From assembly GCF_000936425.1 (NCBI RefSeq), contig NZ_AVFK01000005.1, positions 62,001 to 126,000 on the forward strand: DNA of 64,000 nt. Reading direction: 5' to 3'. The notes beneath the pieces were generated by a model. It was not told the origin of the DNA, ran no database searches, and was given only the letters and a program-made list of their open reading frames with translations. Positions within the stretch are counted from its first letter, which is position 1. Each line of letters starts with the position of its first letter. Position numbers and translations under genes: made by a program. Positions 34,954-44,337 of this stretch are shown here, piece by piece. The stretch comes from Skermanella aerolata KACC 11604 (GTDB lineage: Bacteria; Pseudomonadota; Alphaproteobacteria; Azospirillales; Azospirillaceae).

Positions 34954-35256
34954 ATGAAGGAGTTGCTGTTCACCCTGAAAGGATGCTCGCCTACCGTGGA
35001 GGAACGCGCCCGCCGGTTGCTGAAGTTCGAACTGGGTTTCGAGGAGACGGGTGCCACGGTGACAGTCAGCACCCTGTTCCTGCATTGCCACGTCGATCCC
35101 GTCGAGACCGCCAGCCACCTGATGCGCATACCGCCGAGGGATGCCATCGAACATCTGGCGGAGTGGATACACAGCTTTCAAATCGATGGAGAGTTCTGCC
35201 CGGCACCGAAGGAGATGGCGAGGGCTGCCCTGTACCACGCTGGCCGGGCGGTCTGA
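34954..35256 (+). CDS. Small hypothetical protein
   Basis: A 100-residue protein with no family I recognise. GGAGG lies ten bases before the ATG at 34954; an ATG at 34918 would add 12 residues. The sequence is mixed alpha/beta (MKELLFTLKGCSPTVEERARRLL; LFLHCHVDPVETASHLMRIP). Its TGA lies in the left end of palindromic element copy B, so its C-terminus may have been reset by that element. Confidence 0.6.
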   Translation: MKELLFTLKGCSPTVEERARRLLKFELGFEETGATVTVSTLFLHCHVDPVETASHLMRIPPRDAIEHLAEWIHSFQIDGEFCPAPKEMARAALYHAGRAV

Positions 35257-35355
35257 CATCAGGAGCCGAAGAGTTTGACCGGCGGTCGGCAAGTGTTGGG
35301 CCACGGCCCAACAAACACTGTCCACACAGGTCAACTTCTTCGTCCCCTGGTATGA
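35254..35355 (+). repeat. Dispersed palindromic element, copy B (most complete)
   Basis: An element of about 102 bp symmetric around TTGGGCC-AC-GGCCCAA (35296-35311). The left end (35254-35281) and the reverse complement of the right end (35329-35355) are imperfect terminal inverted repeats (about 18 of 24 matches; 19 of 24 between copy A's left end and this right end). The left 67 bases match copy A at 59 positions. Confidence 0.85.
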
Positions 35356-35382
35356 CACCGAGGATGGAAGAAGCCGCCGTTG

Positions 35383-36009
35383 TTAAAGCGGAGCCGGGCG
35401 ACGGCGTGCCGTTCCACCCTCTTCCACGGGTTCTCCCCAGCGGCGCACGAGGCCGGCGTCCAGATCGAACATGTCGAGGACACGGCCGACGGTATGGTCG
35501 ATCAGGTCATCGACCGACTCCGGGCGTGCATAGAGAGCCGGTACCGGCGGAGCGATGACGGCGCCCATTTCGGCCAGCGCCGTCATGGTCCGCAGATGCC
35601 CCAAATGCAGCGGCGTTTCCCGCACCATCAGCACGAGGCGGCGGCGCTCCTTCAGAACGACGTCGGCGGCGCGGGTCAGCAGGGTCGATGTGACGCCCGT
35701 GGCGATCTCGCTCATGGTGCGGATGGAACACGGCGCCACCACCATGCCCAGCGTGCGGAAACTGCCGCTTGAAATGGCGGCGCCGATGTCCTGGATCGGA
35801 TAGGCGACGGTCGCCAGTTCGCGGACCTGAGCGACCTTGAGGTCGGTTTCGCAGGCAAGGGTCACTTCGGCCGACCGGCTCATCACCAGATGGGATTCGA
35901 CACCCAGCCGCTTCAAAGCCTCCAGCATACGGATACCGTAGACCACGCCGGACGCGCCGCTGATGCCGACGATGAGGCGGGGCGGCCGCCCGGCGGGGGC
36001 TTCATCCAT
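35383..36009 (-). CDS. ubiX: UbiX family flavin prenyltransferase
   Basis: A 208-residue enzyme that attaches dimethylallyl to FMN to make prenylated FMN for UbiD-type decarboxylases, such as the one in ubiquinone synthesis. Features: LIVGISGASGVVYGIRML (FMN-phosphate site), SGSFRTLGMVVAPCSIRTMSEIATG and RETPLHLGHLRTM. The C-terminal tail (RWGEPVEEGG) is longer than in the smallest homologues. It begins six bases after trcR, so the two are likely co-transcribed; ubiD is not in view. Confidence 0.93.
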   Translation of the reverse strand: MDEAPAGRPPRLIVGISGASGVVYGIRMLEALKRLGVESHLVMSRSAEVTLACETDLKVAQVRELATVAYPIQDIGAAISSGSFRTLGMVVAPCSIRTMSEIATGVTSTLLTRAADVVLKERRRLVLMVRETPLHLGHLRTMTALAEMGAVIAPPVPALYARPESVDDLIDHTVGRVLDMFDLDAGLVRRWGEPVEEGGTARRRPAPL

Positions 36010-36015
36010 GATGGA

Positions 36016-36681
36016 TCAGTCTACCGTCTCGTCCAGTTCGGTGTCGTGGCCGCGGCCATACTTGCCATGGTCGTTGTCGTCGCCGAACACGGGCCGGACT
36101 TCGGAATCTTCCTCGTCATCGTGTTCCTGCGCATCCGCTGCGGTGATGGGCGGCGCACCGGGAGGACGGCGGATGGTGGCCAGAGCCTCTTCAAGCTCGC
36201 GCTGGGTGCAGAGACCGAGCAGGACCGGGCTGCGCGGCTTGATGTTCGGCGTATTCCAATGGGTCCGGTCGCGGATCGCCGCGATGGTCGGCTTGGTGGT
36301 GCCGATCAGCTTGCTGATCTGGGCATCCGACAGGTCGGGGAACTGCTTGACCACCCAGGCGATGGCGTCGGGCTTGTCGCCGCGCTTGGTGACCGGCGTG
36401 TAGCGCGGCCCCTTGGAGCGGGCGACCGGCTGGGGAAGGTCCTGGACCAGCAGGCGCAGCCGGACGTTCTCGTCCTTCTCGGCGCGCTCGATCTCTTCCT
36501 TGGAAAGCTGGCCATTGGCGATCGGGTCGAGGCCGACCATGCCGACCGCCACTTCGCCGTCGGCTATCGCCTTGATCTCCAGCGAGTGCAGGCCGCAGAA
36601 GGCCGCGATCTGTTCGAAGGTGAGGGCGGTGTTTTCGACCAGCCAGACGGCGGTCGCTTTCGGCATCAATGGCAGGGGCAT
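36016..36681 (-). CDS. trcR: Cell-cycle transcriptional regulator TrcR (DUF1013)
   Basis: A 221-residue protein of the DUF1013 family, an alphaproteobacterial regulator with a helix-turn-helix-like N-terminus: MPLPLMPKATAVWLVENTALTFEQIAAFCG. A second domain includes KPDAIAWVVKQFPDLSDAQISKLIGTTKPTI, also HTH-like. The C-terminal ~35 residues are acidic (EHDDEEDSE..). GGAGG lies four bases before the ATG. A role in cell-cycle transcription is known for relatives; targets here are unknown. It is followed by ubiX. Confidence 0.9.
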   Translation of the reverse strand: MPLPLMPKATAVWLVENTALTFEQIAAFCGLHSLEIKAIADGEVAVGMVGLDPIANGQLSKEEIERAEKDENVRLRLLVQDLPQPVARSKGPRYTPVTKRGDKPDAIAWVVKQFPDLSDAQISKLIGTTKPTIAAIRDRTHWNTPNIKPRSPVLLGLCTQRELEEALATIRRPPGAPPITAADAQEHDDEEDSEVRPVFGDDNDHGKYGRGHDTELDETVD

Positions 36682-36821
36682 CGGTCCTCCGGAAAATCTG
36701 GCGGCCTCGCCTTGGCGCGGGTTCGGCCTTTGTAAAAAGATATATGGGACTTGCCCGCGCCGGCGAGGAGGTGTGTTTGCTAGCGATCCGGATAGTGAGC
36801 GGATAGCCGATTGGCCGCCGT

Positions 36822-37829
36822 TCAGGAATCCAGGGTGAGAACGATCTTGCCGATGTGGCTGCTGGTCTCCATCAGGGCATGGGCGGCAGCGGCTTCGGCG
36901 AGGGGGAATGTCTTGAAGATCAGCGGCTTGACCTTGCCGGTTTCCAGCAATGGCCAGACCCGCTCGCGGAGCGCCTGGGCGATCTGGCCCTTGTAGGCGA
37001 CCGGACGGGGACGCAGCGTGGAGCCGGTCAGCGTCAACCGGTTGACCATGACCTTGGTGAGGTTGAGCGTGACCTTCGGCCCGCCCAGGAAGGCGATGCT
37101 GACGCGGCGGCCGTCGGGCGCCATGATGTCGATGTCGCGCTGGACATAGTCGCCGCCGACCATGTCGAGAACCACGTCGACGCCCTTTTTGCCGGTCAGT
37201 TCCTTGATGACGGCGCCGTAGTCCTCGGTCTTGTAGTTGATGGCGCGATCTGCCCCCAGCCGCTCGCAGGCCTCGCACTTGTCGGCACTGCCCGCCGTCG
37301 TGAAGACGCGGGAGCCGAACGCCTTGGCGAGCTGGATGGCCGTGGTGCCGATACCGCTGGAGCCGCCGTGGACCAGCAGGGTTTCGCCCTCCGCCAGACG
37401 GCCGCGGTCGAACACGTTGGACCAGACGGTGAAGTAGGTTTCCGGCACGGCCGCCGCTTCCACGAGGCTGAAGCCCTTGGGCACGGGCAGAACCTGGGGA
37501 GCGGGGGTCACGACGTACTCGGCATAGCCGCCGCCGGGAGTCAGGGCGCAGACCTGATCGCCGACGCTCAACCCGGTGACGTCGGGACCGAGCGCCGCGA
37601 TCTCGCCCGCCACTTCCAGGCCCGGCAGGTCGGAGGCTCCGGGAGGCGGCGGATAGGCTCCGGCACGCTGAAGGACATCGGGACGGTTGATGCCGGCGGC
37701 TTTGACGCGGATCAGCACCTCGCCAGGGCCGGGCTGGGGAACCGGTCGCGTCGTCGGTTTAAGGACATCGGGGCCGCCGGGTGCGGTGATCTCGATGGCG
37801 GTCATGCTGTGCGGCAGGCCGGAGGCCAT
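36822..37829 (-). CDS. NAD(P)H-quinone oxidoreductase, zinc-independent MDR family
   Basis: A 335-residue medium-chain dehydrogenase/reductase without catalytic zinc ligands. It resembles quinone oxidoreductases of the PIG3/TP53I3-like type: GVLIRVKAAGINRPDVLQR-like N-terminus, AAAVPETYFTVWSNVFDRG, the NADPH site VHGGSSGIGTTAIQLAKAFG, and GSTLRPRPVAYK near the C-terminus. It reduces quinones or enals with NADPH. GAGGAAG precedes the ATG at 37829; the frame stays open further, but the extra part is not conserved-looking. It is divergent from the DUF1192 gene. Confidence 0.9.
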   Translation of the reverse strand: MASGLPHSMTAIEITAPGGPDVLKPTTRPVPQPGPGEVLIRVKAAGINRPDVLQRAGAYPPPPGASDLPGLEVAGEIAALGPDVTGLSVGDQVCALTPGGGYAEYVVTPAPQVLPVPKGFSLVEAAAVPETYFTVWSNVFDRGRLAEGETLLVHGGSSGIGTTAIQLAKAFGSRVFTTAGSADKCEACERLGADRAINYKTEDYGAVIKELTGKKGVDVVLDMVGGDYVQRDIDIMAPDGRRVSIAFLGGPKVTLNLTKVMVNRLTLTGSTLRPRPVAYKGQIAQALRERVWPLLETGKVKPLIFKTFPLAEAAAAHALMETSSHIGKIVLTLDS

Positions 37830-37994
37830 GGGCTTCCTCTTGTACGCTTCAAACAATTGCGGGATAGATGGCACATGTACCCTCAGGCGAGAGTGGTTAC
37901 AAGCAGTCAGCATGATCGAAGCGCTTGTTTTCACATCGCGGAGGCCGTGAATCGGTTTTAAGCAGATTGGTTTCGAAGGGGGAGAGGACCGACC

Positions 37995-38177
37995 ATGAAC
38001 CTCGAAGAACTGGAGCCGACCAAGAAGCCGGCGCCCAAGAAGGACCTCACTGTGCTGTCGATCGACGAACTGCGCGATTACATCGCGACGCTCCGCACCG
38101 AGATCGAGCGCACCGAAGCGGCGATCGCCGCCAAGCAGGCCCATCGCAGCGGGGCCGAGGCTTTTTTCAAGAAGTAG
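37995..38177 (+). CDS. DUF1192 family small protein
   Basis: A 60-residue protein with the DUF1192 signature LSIDELRDYIATLRTEIERTEAAIAAKQAHR, probably a short coiled coil. The family is alphaproteobacterial and of unknown function. GGGGAGAGGA precedes the ATG. It is a single-gene unit convergent with the DUF599 gene. Confidence 0.9.
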   Translation: MNLEELEPTKKPAPKKDLTVLSIDELRDYIATLRTEIERTEAAIAAKQAHRSGAEAFFKK

Positions 38178-38277
38178 CTGCGAGGATTCCTCGGACCGGC
38201 TCCTCCACTTAATCGGCTCGCCGTACAAGAAGGGTGCGGCGGGATGTCGACGTGTTTATGAAAGCGATCCGGTTGGC

Positions 38278-38994
38278 TTAGCTTTTCTGCCGCTCTTGCA
38301 GCTTCTCCGCGTGACGGTGCATCGCGCGGAAGGTGCGGGAGACGAACTGGCGGCGGATCAGGATCATGACCACCCACAGCGTCGCGAAACTGAACACATA
38401 GGGACCGATGAACCACGCCAGGGCCGCCAGCGCGAAGTAGTAGGCGCGCAAGCCGCCGTTGAAGCTGGCTCCGGCCAGGCTGAGGATGTCGCCGACTTCC
38501 TCCGCGTAGGCATCGCGGTCGGCCGGGTCGAGCGGCGGCATCGGTGCGCTGCCCATCATGGCGCAGCAGTAGTTGTACTGGCGGATCGCCCAGGTAAACT
38601 TCATGAAGCCGAAGATGAAGATTCCGAACAGCAGCAGGATCTTCAGCTCGAAGAACTCGCGGGAAACAGGGCTGGCGAAGCTGAACTGGCTTAGCATGCC
38701 ATGGGCGGCATCGACCGAGCCGAGCAGACCGACAAGACCCGCCAGCACCAGCATGGAGGTGGACGCGAAGAAGGTCACGGAATGGATCGTATGCCCGACC
38801 AGGGCGGTATCCATGATCCGGTTTTCCCGGTCCAGCATCCGCTTCATCCATTCGTCGCGGAGCAGCTTGAGATGCTGGTTGACGCCCCATAATCCCCAGG
38901 CGAGGTGGTCCATGATCAGCGTGTAGCCGCACCATGCCGTCAGGAACAGAGTGATGGCGGCCAGATCGGCCGGCGAGAAGTCGGGCGGCATCAT
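38278..38994 (-). CDS. DUF599 membrane protein
   Basis: A 238-residue protein with about four membrane helices. DUF599 features: the first helix LAAITLFLTAWCGYTLI, WMKRMLDRENRIMDTALVGH, FGFMKFTWAIRQYNYCCAMMG and the last helix before RRQFVSRTFRAMHRH. Function is unknown. Its ATG overlaps the stop of the upstream ribbon-helix-helix gene by four bases, so the two are translated together. Confidence 0.9.
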   Translation of the reverse strand: MMPPDFSPADLAAITLFLTAWCGYTLIMDHLAWGLWGVNQHLKLLRDEWMKRMLDRENRIMDTALVGHTIHSVTFFASTSMLVLAGLVGLLGSVDAAHGMLSQFSFASPVSREFFELKILLLFGIFIFGFMKFTWAIRQYNYCCAMMGSAPMPPLDPADRDAYAEEVGDILSLAGASFNGGLRAYYFALAALAWFIGPYVFSFATLWVVMILIRRQFVSRTFRAMHRHAEKLQERQKS

Positions 38995-39254
38995 TCCCCT
39001 TCGGAACTCCCTGCACCGTCGGGGACTCCGGGTTTCGCGACTTCGGCTAGAACGAAGACGCGGATCGCGCTCGACAGGTTGCCGGAGCGCCCCTCGTCGA
39101 TCGATTCGATCAGGGCGTTGATCGAGACGTCCCGCGCGGTGGCGATGTGTTTCAGGGCATCCCAGAAGGCCGCCTCGAGCGAGACGCTGGTCGAGTGGCC
39201 GGCGATCGTGACGGAGCGTTTCCGGATGGAGCTGTCCATGAAGCCTTCCGTCAT
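38991..39254 (-). CDS. Ribbon-helix-helix domain protein
   Basis: An 87-residue protein of the RHH_4 type: IRKRSVTIAGHSTSVSLEAAFWDALKHIATARDVSINALIESIDE. Such small DNA-binding proteins act as dimers. The start ATG at 39254 has AGGGGGG upstream; an ATG at 39272 is in frame too. It is translationally coupled to the DUF599 gene and follows fumC by 43 bases on the same strand, so a fumC-RHH-DUF599 transcript is possible. No toxin partner is evident. Confidence 0.82.
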   Translation of the reverse strand: MTEGFMDSSIRKRSVTIAGHSTSVSLEAAFWDALKHIATARDVSINALIESIDEGRSGNLSSAIRVFVLAEVAKPGVPDGAGSSEGE

Positions 39255-39297
39255 TCCGGCCCCCCTGCGCATGGGGACCGGAATGGGCGGTTCAGCG

Positions 39298-40698
39298 TCA
39301 GCGCGGGCCGATCATGTCCAGCGGGCGGACCCACTGGCTGAACTGCTCCGGCGTCAGCAGGCCGAGGGCGACGCCCGCTTCGAGGAGCGTGGTGCCTTCC
39401 TTGTGGGCCTTCTTGGCGATCTTGGCGGCGTTGTCGTACCCGATATGCGGATTCAGCGCCGTCACCAGCATCAGCGACTCGTTCAGCAGCTTGTTGACGC
39501 GGTCGGTGTTGACCTCGATCCCGACGACGCAGTTGTCGGTGAAGCTGCGGGCGGCGTCGGCGAGCAGCCGGACCGATTGCAGGAAGTTGTAGATGATGAC
39601 CGGCTTGAAAACGTTCAGCTCGAAATGGCCGTTGGCGCCGGCGAAGGTGACGGCGGTATGGTTGCCGAACACCTGGGCGCAGACCATCGTCATGGCTTCC
39701 GACTGGGTCGGGTTGACCTTGCCCGGCATGATCGAGGAGCCGGGCTCGTTCTCCGGCAGGCTCAGCTCGCCGATGCCGCAGCGCGGGCCGGAGCCCAGCA
39801 GACGGATGTCGTTGGCGATCTTGAACAGCGAGGTGGCAACGGTGTTCAGGGCGCCCGAGCCTTCGACCAGCGCGTCATGGGCGGCCAGCGCCTCGAACTT
39901 GTTCGGGGCGGTGACGAAGGGAAGACCGGTGATCTCCTCGACGTTCTTGGCGAACAGCTCGGCGAAGCCGGCCTTGGCGTTGAGGCCGGTGCCGACAGCC
40001 GTGCCGCCCTGGGCGAGCTGGAGCAGGCGCGGCAGCGTCGCCTTGACGCGCTCGATGCCATAGGCGACCTGGGTGACGTAGCCGGAGAACTCCTGGCCGA
40101 TGGTCAGCGGCGTCGCATCCTGGAGATGGGTGCGGCCGATCTTGACGACGTCGGCGAATTCCTTGGCCTTGGCGTCCAAGGCGGCGTGCAGGTGCTCCAG
40201 CGCCGGGACCAGCTCGTGGTGGACCTGCTCGACCGCCGCGATGTGCATCGCGGTCGGGAAGCTGTCGTTGGAGGACTGGCCGTTGTTGACGTGGTCGTTG
40301 GGGTGGACCGGCTTCTTGGAGCCCTTCTCCCCGCCCAGCAGCTCGATCGCGCGGTTCGAGATGACCTCGTTCGCGTTCATGTTGGTCTGGGTGCCGGAAC
40401 CGGTCTGCCAGACCACCAGCGGGAAATGGTCGATCAGGGTGCCGTCGATCACTTCCTCGGCGGCGTCCACGATCGCCTGACCGATCTTGGCGTCGATGGC
40501 GCCCAACTCGACATTGGCCTTGGCGGAGGCCTTCTTCTGGATACCGAGGGCGCGGACCAGCGGGGCCGGCATGCGCTCTCCGCCGATCTTGAAGTTCTGG
40601 AGCGAACGCTGGGTCTGAGCGCCCCAGTACCGGTCGGCAGGTACCTCGATCGGACCGAAGCTGTCGGTCTCTGTGCGAAAGGCTGGCGTATCGGCCAT
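39298..40698 (-). CDS. fumC: Class II fumarate hydratase
   Basis: A 466-residue fumarase that interconverts fumarate and malate in the TCA cycle without an iron-sulfur cluster. Family hallmarks: [41 protein letters not shown] and the signature [16 protein letters not shown] with the catalytic serine loop. A TTG two codons before the ATG at 40698 is less likely to be used. The gene is followed closely by the RHH and DUF599 genes and preceded by kup across 136 bases. Confidence 0.97.
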   Translation of the reverse strand: MADTPAFRTETDSFGPIEVPADRYWGAQTQRSLQNFKIGGERMPAPLVRALGIQKKASAKANVELGAIDAKIGQAIVDAAEEVIDGTLIDHFPLVVWQTGSGTQTNMNANEVISNRAIELLGGEKGSKKPVHPNDHVNNGQSSNDSFPTAMHIAAVEQVHHELVPALEHLHAALDAKAKEFADVVKIGRTHLQDATPLTIGQEFSGYVTQVAYGIERVKATLPRLLQLAQGGTAVGTGLNAKAGFAELFAKNVEEITGLPFVTAPNKFEALAAHDALVEGSGALNTVATSLFKIANDIRLLGSGPRCGIGELSLPENEPGSSIMPGKVNPTQSEAMTMVCAQVFGNHTAVTFAGANGHFELNVFKPVIIYNFLQSVRLLADAARSFTDNCVVGIEVNTDRVNKLLNESLMLVTALNPHIGYDNAAKIAKKAHKEGTTLLEAGVALGLLTPEQFSQWVRPLDMIGPR

Positions 40699-40834
40699 GG
40701 ACAAGTTCCCCCGGACTGATGTCTTCGATTGCCGGGGGTTTTACCACAGCCCCGCGCCGGAACAAGCGGTCTGGCGGATTGCGCCCGCGCGCGTCGCCAA
40801 ATGCCGCACCTTTGGCGGCTATTTCGGGCTTTAT

Positions 40835-42760
40835 TCAGATTTCGACATTCGCGCCGAGTTCGACCACCCGGTTCATGGGCAGGTTGAAGAAATCGGTGGA
40901 GGTGGCGGCATTGGTGACCATCCAGGCGAAGATGGTCTCCCGCCAGTGCGGCATGCCCGACCGGCCGCTGGGCCGCGCTATCATCCGGGTCACGAAATAG
41001 GACAGCCGCATGGGTTCGTAGAAGAAGCCCAAGTCGGACTCCTTCGCATTGGCGAGAGCCGTCGGTATGTCCGGCGTCTGCATGAAGCCGTAGTGCAGGA
41101 CGACGCGATGGACGTTGTCGCGGATCATTTTCGACTCGATCCGCGCGTCCTTCCGGACGAAGGGCACGTTCTCGACGATGACGGTCAGCAGCACGACGCG
41201 CTCGTGAAGGATCTGGTTGTGCTTCAAGTTGTGCAGCAAGGCTACCGGCGTGCCCAGCGAGTTTCCCGAGAGGTAGACCGCCGTGCCCCTGGCGCGCGGC
41301 AGGTTCTCGGCGCTGTCCAGCACGAGTTCGATCGGAATGGAATCGTGCTCCATCGCGTCGCGCAGGCGGGTGCGTCCGCGTTTCCAGGTCGTCAGGACGA
41401 TGAAGATCGCTGCCCCCATCACCAGTGGCAGCCAGCCGCCGTAAGGGATCTTGACCGCGTTCGCCAGGAAGAAGGCGCCGTCCACCAGCAGGAAAGTCCC
41501 GGTCAGCAGCCGGACCCAGCCCCGCCGCCAGCCCCACAGCCGGCCCATCACCATGCCGGCGAGAATGGCGGTGATCAGCATGGTCCCGGTGACCGCGATC
41601 CCATAGGCCGCCGCCAGATTGCTGCTCGAGCCGAACAGCAGGACCAGCACGACCACCGACACCATGAGCGTCCAGTTGACGAAGGGGATGTATATCTGCC
41701 CCATTTCCCGGTCGGACGTGTGCTGGATGTGCATGCGCGGCAGGTAGCCGAGCTGAATCGCCTGTTGCGTGATCGAGAAGGCGCCGGAAATGACCGCTTG
41801 CGACGCGATGATCGCGGCGGCCATGGCCAGGAAGACCAGCGGCAGCGCCAGCCATTGCGGCGCCATGCGGATCAGCGGATTGTCGAGCGTGTCGGGTGCC
41901 GCCAGAAGCATGGCGCCCTGCCCGAAATAGTTCAGCAGCAGGGCCGGCCAGACCAGCAGGTACCACGCGACCCGGATCGGTACGCGACCGAAATGACCCA
42001 TGTCGGCATAGAGCGCCTCGGCCCCCGTGACGGCCAGGACGACGGCGCCCAGCGCCAGCATGCCGTTGCCGCCCTCCTTCATGAAGAACATCACGGCGTA
42101 ATGAGGACTGAGCGCCCAGAGGATCGTCGGGTCCTTGACGATGTGCTGGACGCCGAGGACCGCGAGCACGACGAACCACAGGATCATCACCGGTCCGAAC
42201 AGCGCGCCGACCAGGGCCGTACCGGACCGCTGAAGAGTGAACAGCAGCACCAGGATCGCGATGGTCAGCGGGATCACCACGTATCCGAACTCCGGCGCCG
42301 CCACCTGAAGCCCCTCGACCGCCGACAGGACCGAAATGGCCGGCGTGATCACGCTGTCGCCATAGAACAGCGCCGCCGCGGCAAGGCCCAGCGAGCCGAC
42401 GATCAGCGCCCGCCGCGAGTTCGGTTCTTCCGCCCGGCTGAGCAGAGCCAGCAGGGCCAGGCTGCCGCCTTCGCCGTTGTTGTCGGCGCGCATGATGACG
42501 ATCACGTATTTGATCGCGACGATCAGGGTCAGCGCCCAGAAGATCAGGGACAGCACGCCCATGACGTGCAGCCGGTCGATCGGCAGCGGATGATGGCCGC
42601 CGAACGTCTCCTTGATCGTATAGAGCGGGCTTGTTCCGATATCGCCGAACACCACGCCGATTGCAGTGATGAACAACGCGAGCACGGGCGTCCGTCGGGG
42701 CGTCTGGGCAGAGGACAAGCGAGCTTTTTCCGCGTTGGTGTCGGACGTTGAATTGTTCAA
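40835..42760 (-). CDS. kup: Kup-type potassium uptake protein
   Basis: A 641-residue potassium/proton symporter with about 12 membrane helices in the first ~430 residues and a cytosolic C-terminal domain. Signatures: ALFITAIGVVFGDIGTSPLYTIKE, RADNNGEGGSLALLAL, GDSVITPAISVLSAVEGL and GAEALYADMGHFGR. It supplies potassium at low external concentration or under acid or osmotic stress. The start is TTG at 42760, with no better in-frame choice near the conserved core. I see no potassium-sensing leader. Confidence 0.95.
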   Translation of the reverse strand: MNNSTSDTNAEKARLSSAQTPRRTPVLALFITAIGVVFGDIGTSPLYTIKETFGGHHPLPIDRLHVMGVLSLIFWALTLIVAIKYVIVIMRADNNGEGGSLALLALLSRAEEPNSRRALIVGSLGLAAAALFYGDSVITPAISVLSAVEGLQVAAPEFGYVVIPLTIAILVLLFTLQRSGTALVGALFGPVMILWFVVLAVLGVQHIVKDPTILWALSPHYAVMFFMKEGGNGMLALGAVVLAVTGAEALYADMGHFGRVPIRVAWYLLVWPALLLNYFGQGAMLLAAPDTLDNPLIRMAPQWLALPLVFLAMAAAIIASQAVISGAFSITQQAIQLGYLPRMHIQHTSDREMGQIYIPFVNWTLMVSVVVLVLLFGSSSNLAAAYGIAVTGTMLITAILAGMVMGRLWGWRRGWVRLLTGTFLLVDGAFFLANAVKIPYGGWLPLVMGAAIFIVLTTWKRGRTRLRDAMEHDSIPIELVLDSAENLPRARGTAVYLSGNSLGTPVALLHNLKHNQILHERVVLLTVIVENVPFVRKDARIESKMIRDNVHRVVLHYGFMQTPDIPTALANAKESDLGFFYEPMRLSYFVTRMIARPSGRSGMPHWRETIFAWMVTNAATSTDFFNLPMNRVVELGANVEI

Positions 42761-42827
42761 TATGGCTTTTGACCTAAAGTCAAGCGGATGAAATCCGTTG
42801 CTTGACCGGAAGGGTGGTGAACGGCGG

Positions 42828-44228
42828 TCAGACGGCGATCACCTTGCCCGGATTCATGATGTTGCGGGGATCGAGCGACTGCTTGATCGTGCGCATGACG
42901 CTGACACCCTCTCCATGCTCGGTCGGCAGGAAATGCATCTTTCCGTAGCCAACGCCGTGTTCGCCCGTGCAGGTGCCGCCCATCGCCAGCGCCCGCATCA
43001 CCATCCGCTCGTTCAAGCGGGTAGCCTCGGCCATTTCGTCCGGCTTGGCCGGATCGATCAGGTAGACGAGATGGAAGTTGCCATCGCCGACGTGGCCTAC
43101 CAGCGGCGCCATCAGGCTTGACTGCGCCAGATCGGCCTTGGTCTCCACGATGCATTCCGCAAGCCTGGAGATGGGAACGCAGACGTCCGTCGCCCAGCCA
43201 CGCGATCCGGGACGCAGCGCAAGCGCCGCATAGTATGCATCGTGCCGGGCCTGCCACAGGCGGGAGCGGTCCTCCGGCTTCTCGGCCCATTGGAAACTCA
43301 CGCCGCCGTACTCGGCGGCGATGGCCGAGGCCATTTCGGCCTGCTCCTTGACGCCGGCGGGCGTGCCGTGGAACTCGAAGAACAGCGTCGGCATCACGGC
43401 ATAGTCGAGCTTGCTGTACGCTACAACGGCGCTCATCTGGACCTCGTCCAGCAATTCGATCCGGGCGACCGGGATGCCGGACTGGATCACCGTGATGACG
43501 GTATCGACCGCATCCTTGATGGTCGGGAACGGACAGACGGCGGACGATATGGCTTCGGGAATGCCATAGAGCCGCAGGGTGATCTCGGTGATGACGCCCA
43601 GCGTACCCTCGGCCCCGACGAACAGCCGGGTCAGGTCGTAACCCGCGGCGGACTTCCGCGCCCGGCCGCCCGTCTTTATGATACGGCCGTCGGCCAGCAC
43701 CACCGTCAGCCCCAGCACGTTTTCCCGCATGGTGCCGTAGCGTACGGCGTTGGTGCCGCTGGCGCGGGTCGAGGTCATGCCGCCGATAGAGGCGTCGGCG
43801 CCGGGATCGATCGGGAAGAACAGGCCGGTATCGCGCAGGTGCTCGTTCAGACGCTTGCGGGTGACACCCGCCTGGACGGTGACGTCGAGGTCTTCCGGGC
43901 TTACCCGCAGGATCGCGTTCATGCCGGACATGTCGATGCAGACACCGCCGCGCAATGCCGCGACACCACCTTCCAATGACGTTCCGGTACCGAAAGGAAT
44001 TACCGGCGTATCGTGGCGGGCACAGGCGGCAACCACCGCCGCGACTTCCTCGGTGCTTTGGACGAACGCCACGGCGTCGGGCGGATCGACCGGATGATAG
44101 GATTCATCCTTGCCATGATGCTCGCGCACCGCCGCCGCGGTACTCAGTCGCTCGCCAAGCAGAGAGCGCAGTTCGGCGATCAGGGCGGCGTCGGCGGGCG
44201 CACGGGCGAGAACGGCTTCGGCGGTCAT
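42828..44228 (-). CDS. FAD-linked 2-hydroxyacid oxidase (GlcD / D-lactate dehydrogenase type)
   Basis: A 466-residue FAD enzyme of the VAO fold. FAD-binding: PVIPFGTGTSLEGGVA, IDPGADASIGGMTSTRASGTNAVRYGTMRENVLGL. C-terminal substrate/cap: VGHVGDGNFHLVYLID and GGTCTGEHGVGYGK with the catalytic-type histidines. It oxidises D-lactate or a related 2-hydroxyacid and passes electrons to quinone or a cytochrome; the exact substrate is not resolvable. GAGGAAA precedes the ATG. No glcE/glcF are adjacent, so a stand-alone Dld-like enzyme is favoured over glycolate oxidase. Confidence 0.9.
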   Translation of the reverse strand: MTAEAVLARAPADAALIAELRSLLGERLSTAAAVREHHGKDESYHPVDPPDAVAFVQSTEEVAAVVAACARHDTPVIPFGTGTSLEGGVAALRGGVCIDMSGMNAILRVSPEDLDVTVQAGVTRKRLNEHLRDTGLFFPIDPGADASIGGMTSTRASGTNAVRYGTMRENVLGLTVVLADGRIIKTGGRARKSAAGYDLTRLFVGAEGTLGVITEITLRLYGIPEAISSAVCPFPTIKDAVDTVITVIQSGIPVARIELLDEVQMSAVVAYSKLDYAVMPTLFFEFHGTPAGVKEQAEMASAIAAEYGGVSFQWAEKPEDRSRLWQARHDAYYAALALRPGSRGWATDVCVPISRLAECIVETKADLAQSSLMAPLVGHVGDGNFHLVYLIDPAKPDEMAEATRLNERMVMRALAMGGTCTGEHGVGYGKMHFLPTEHGEGVSVMRTIKQSLDPRNIMNPGKVIAV

Positions 44229-44337
44229 GGCGATTTCCTCGGGCTGTCATTTTGCCGCAGCCTAGCAGCCGGATCGGTCCAGCACCATCCGGCGAGCGCG
44301 ACGAAATGGTTCGAAGTGATATGCTTTTTCGGAAGCC

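Noticed and set aside
38991-39254. Ribbon-helix-helix protein as a toxin-antitoxin antitoxin
   Set aside because: Its coupled partner is a DUF599 membrane protein with no toxin features; no TA pair supported.
40673-42751. 692-codon frame opposite kup
   Set aside because: Extremely His/Gln/Asp/Arg-rich antisense translation; kup is unambiguous.
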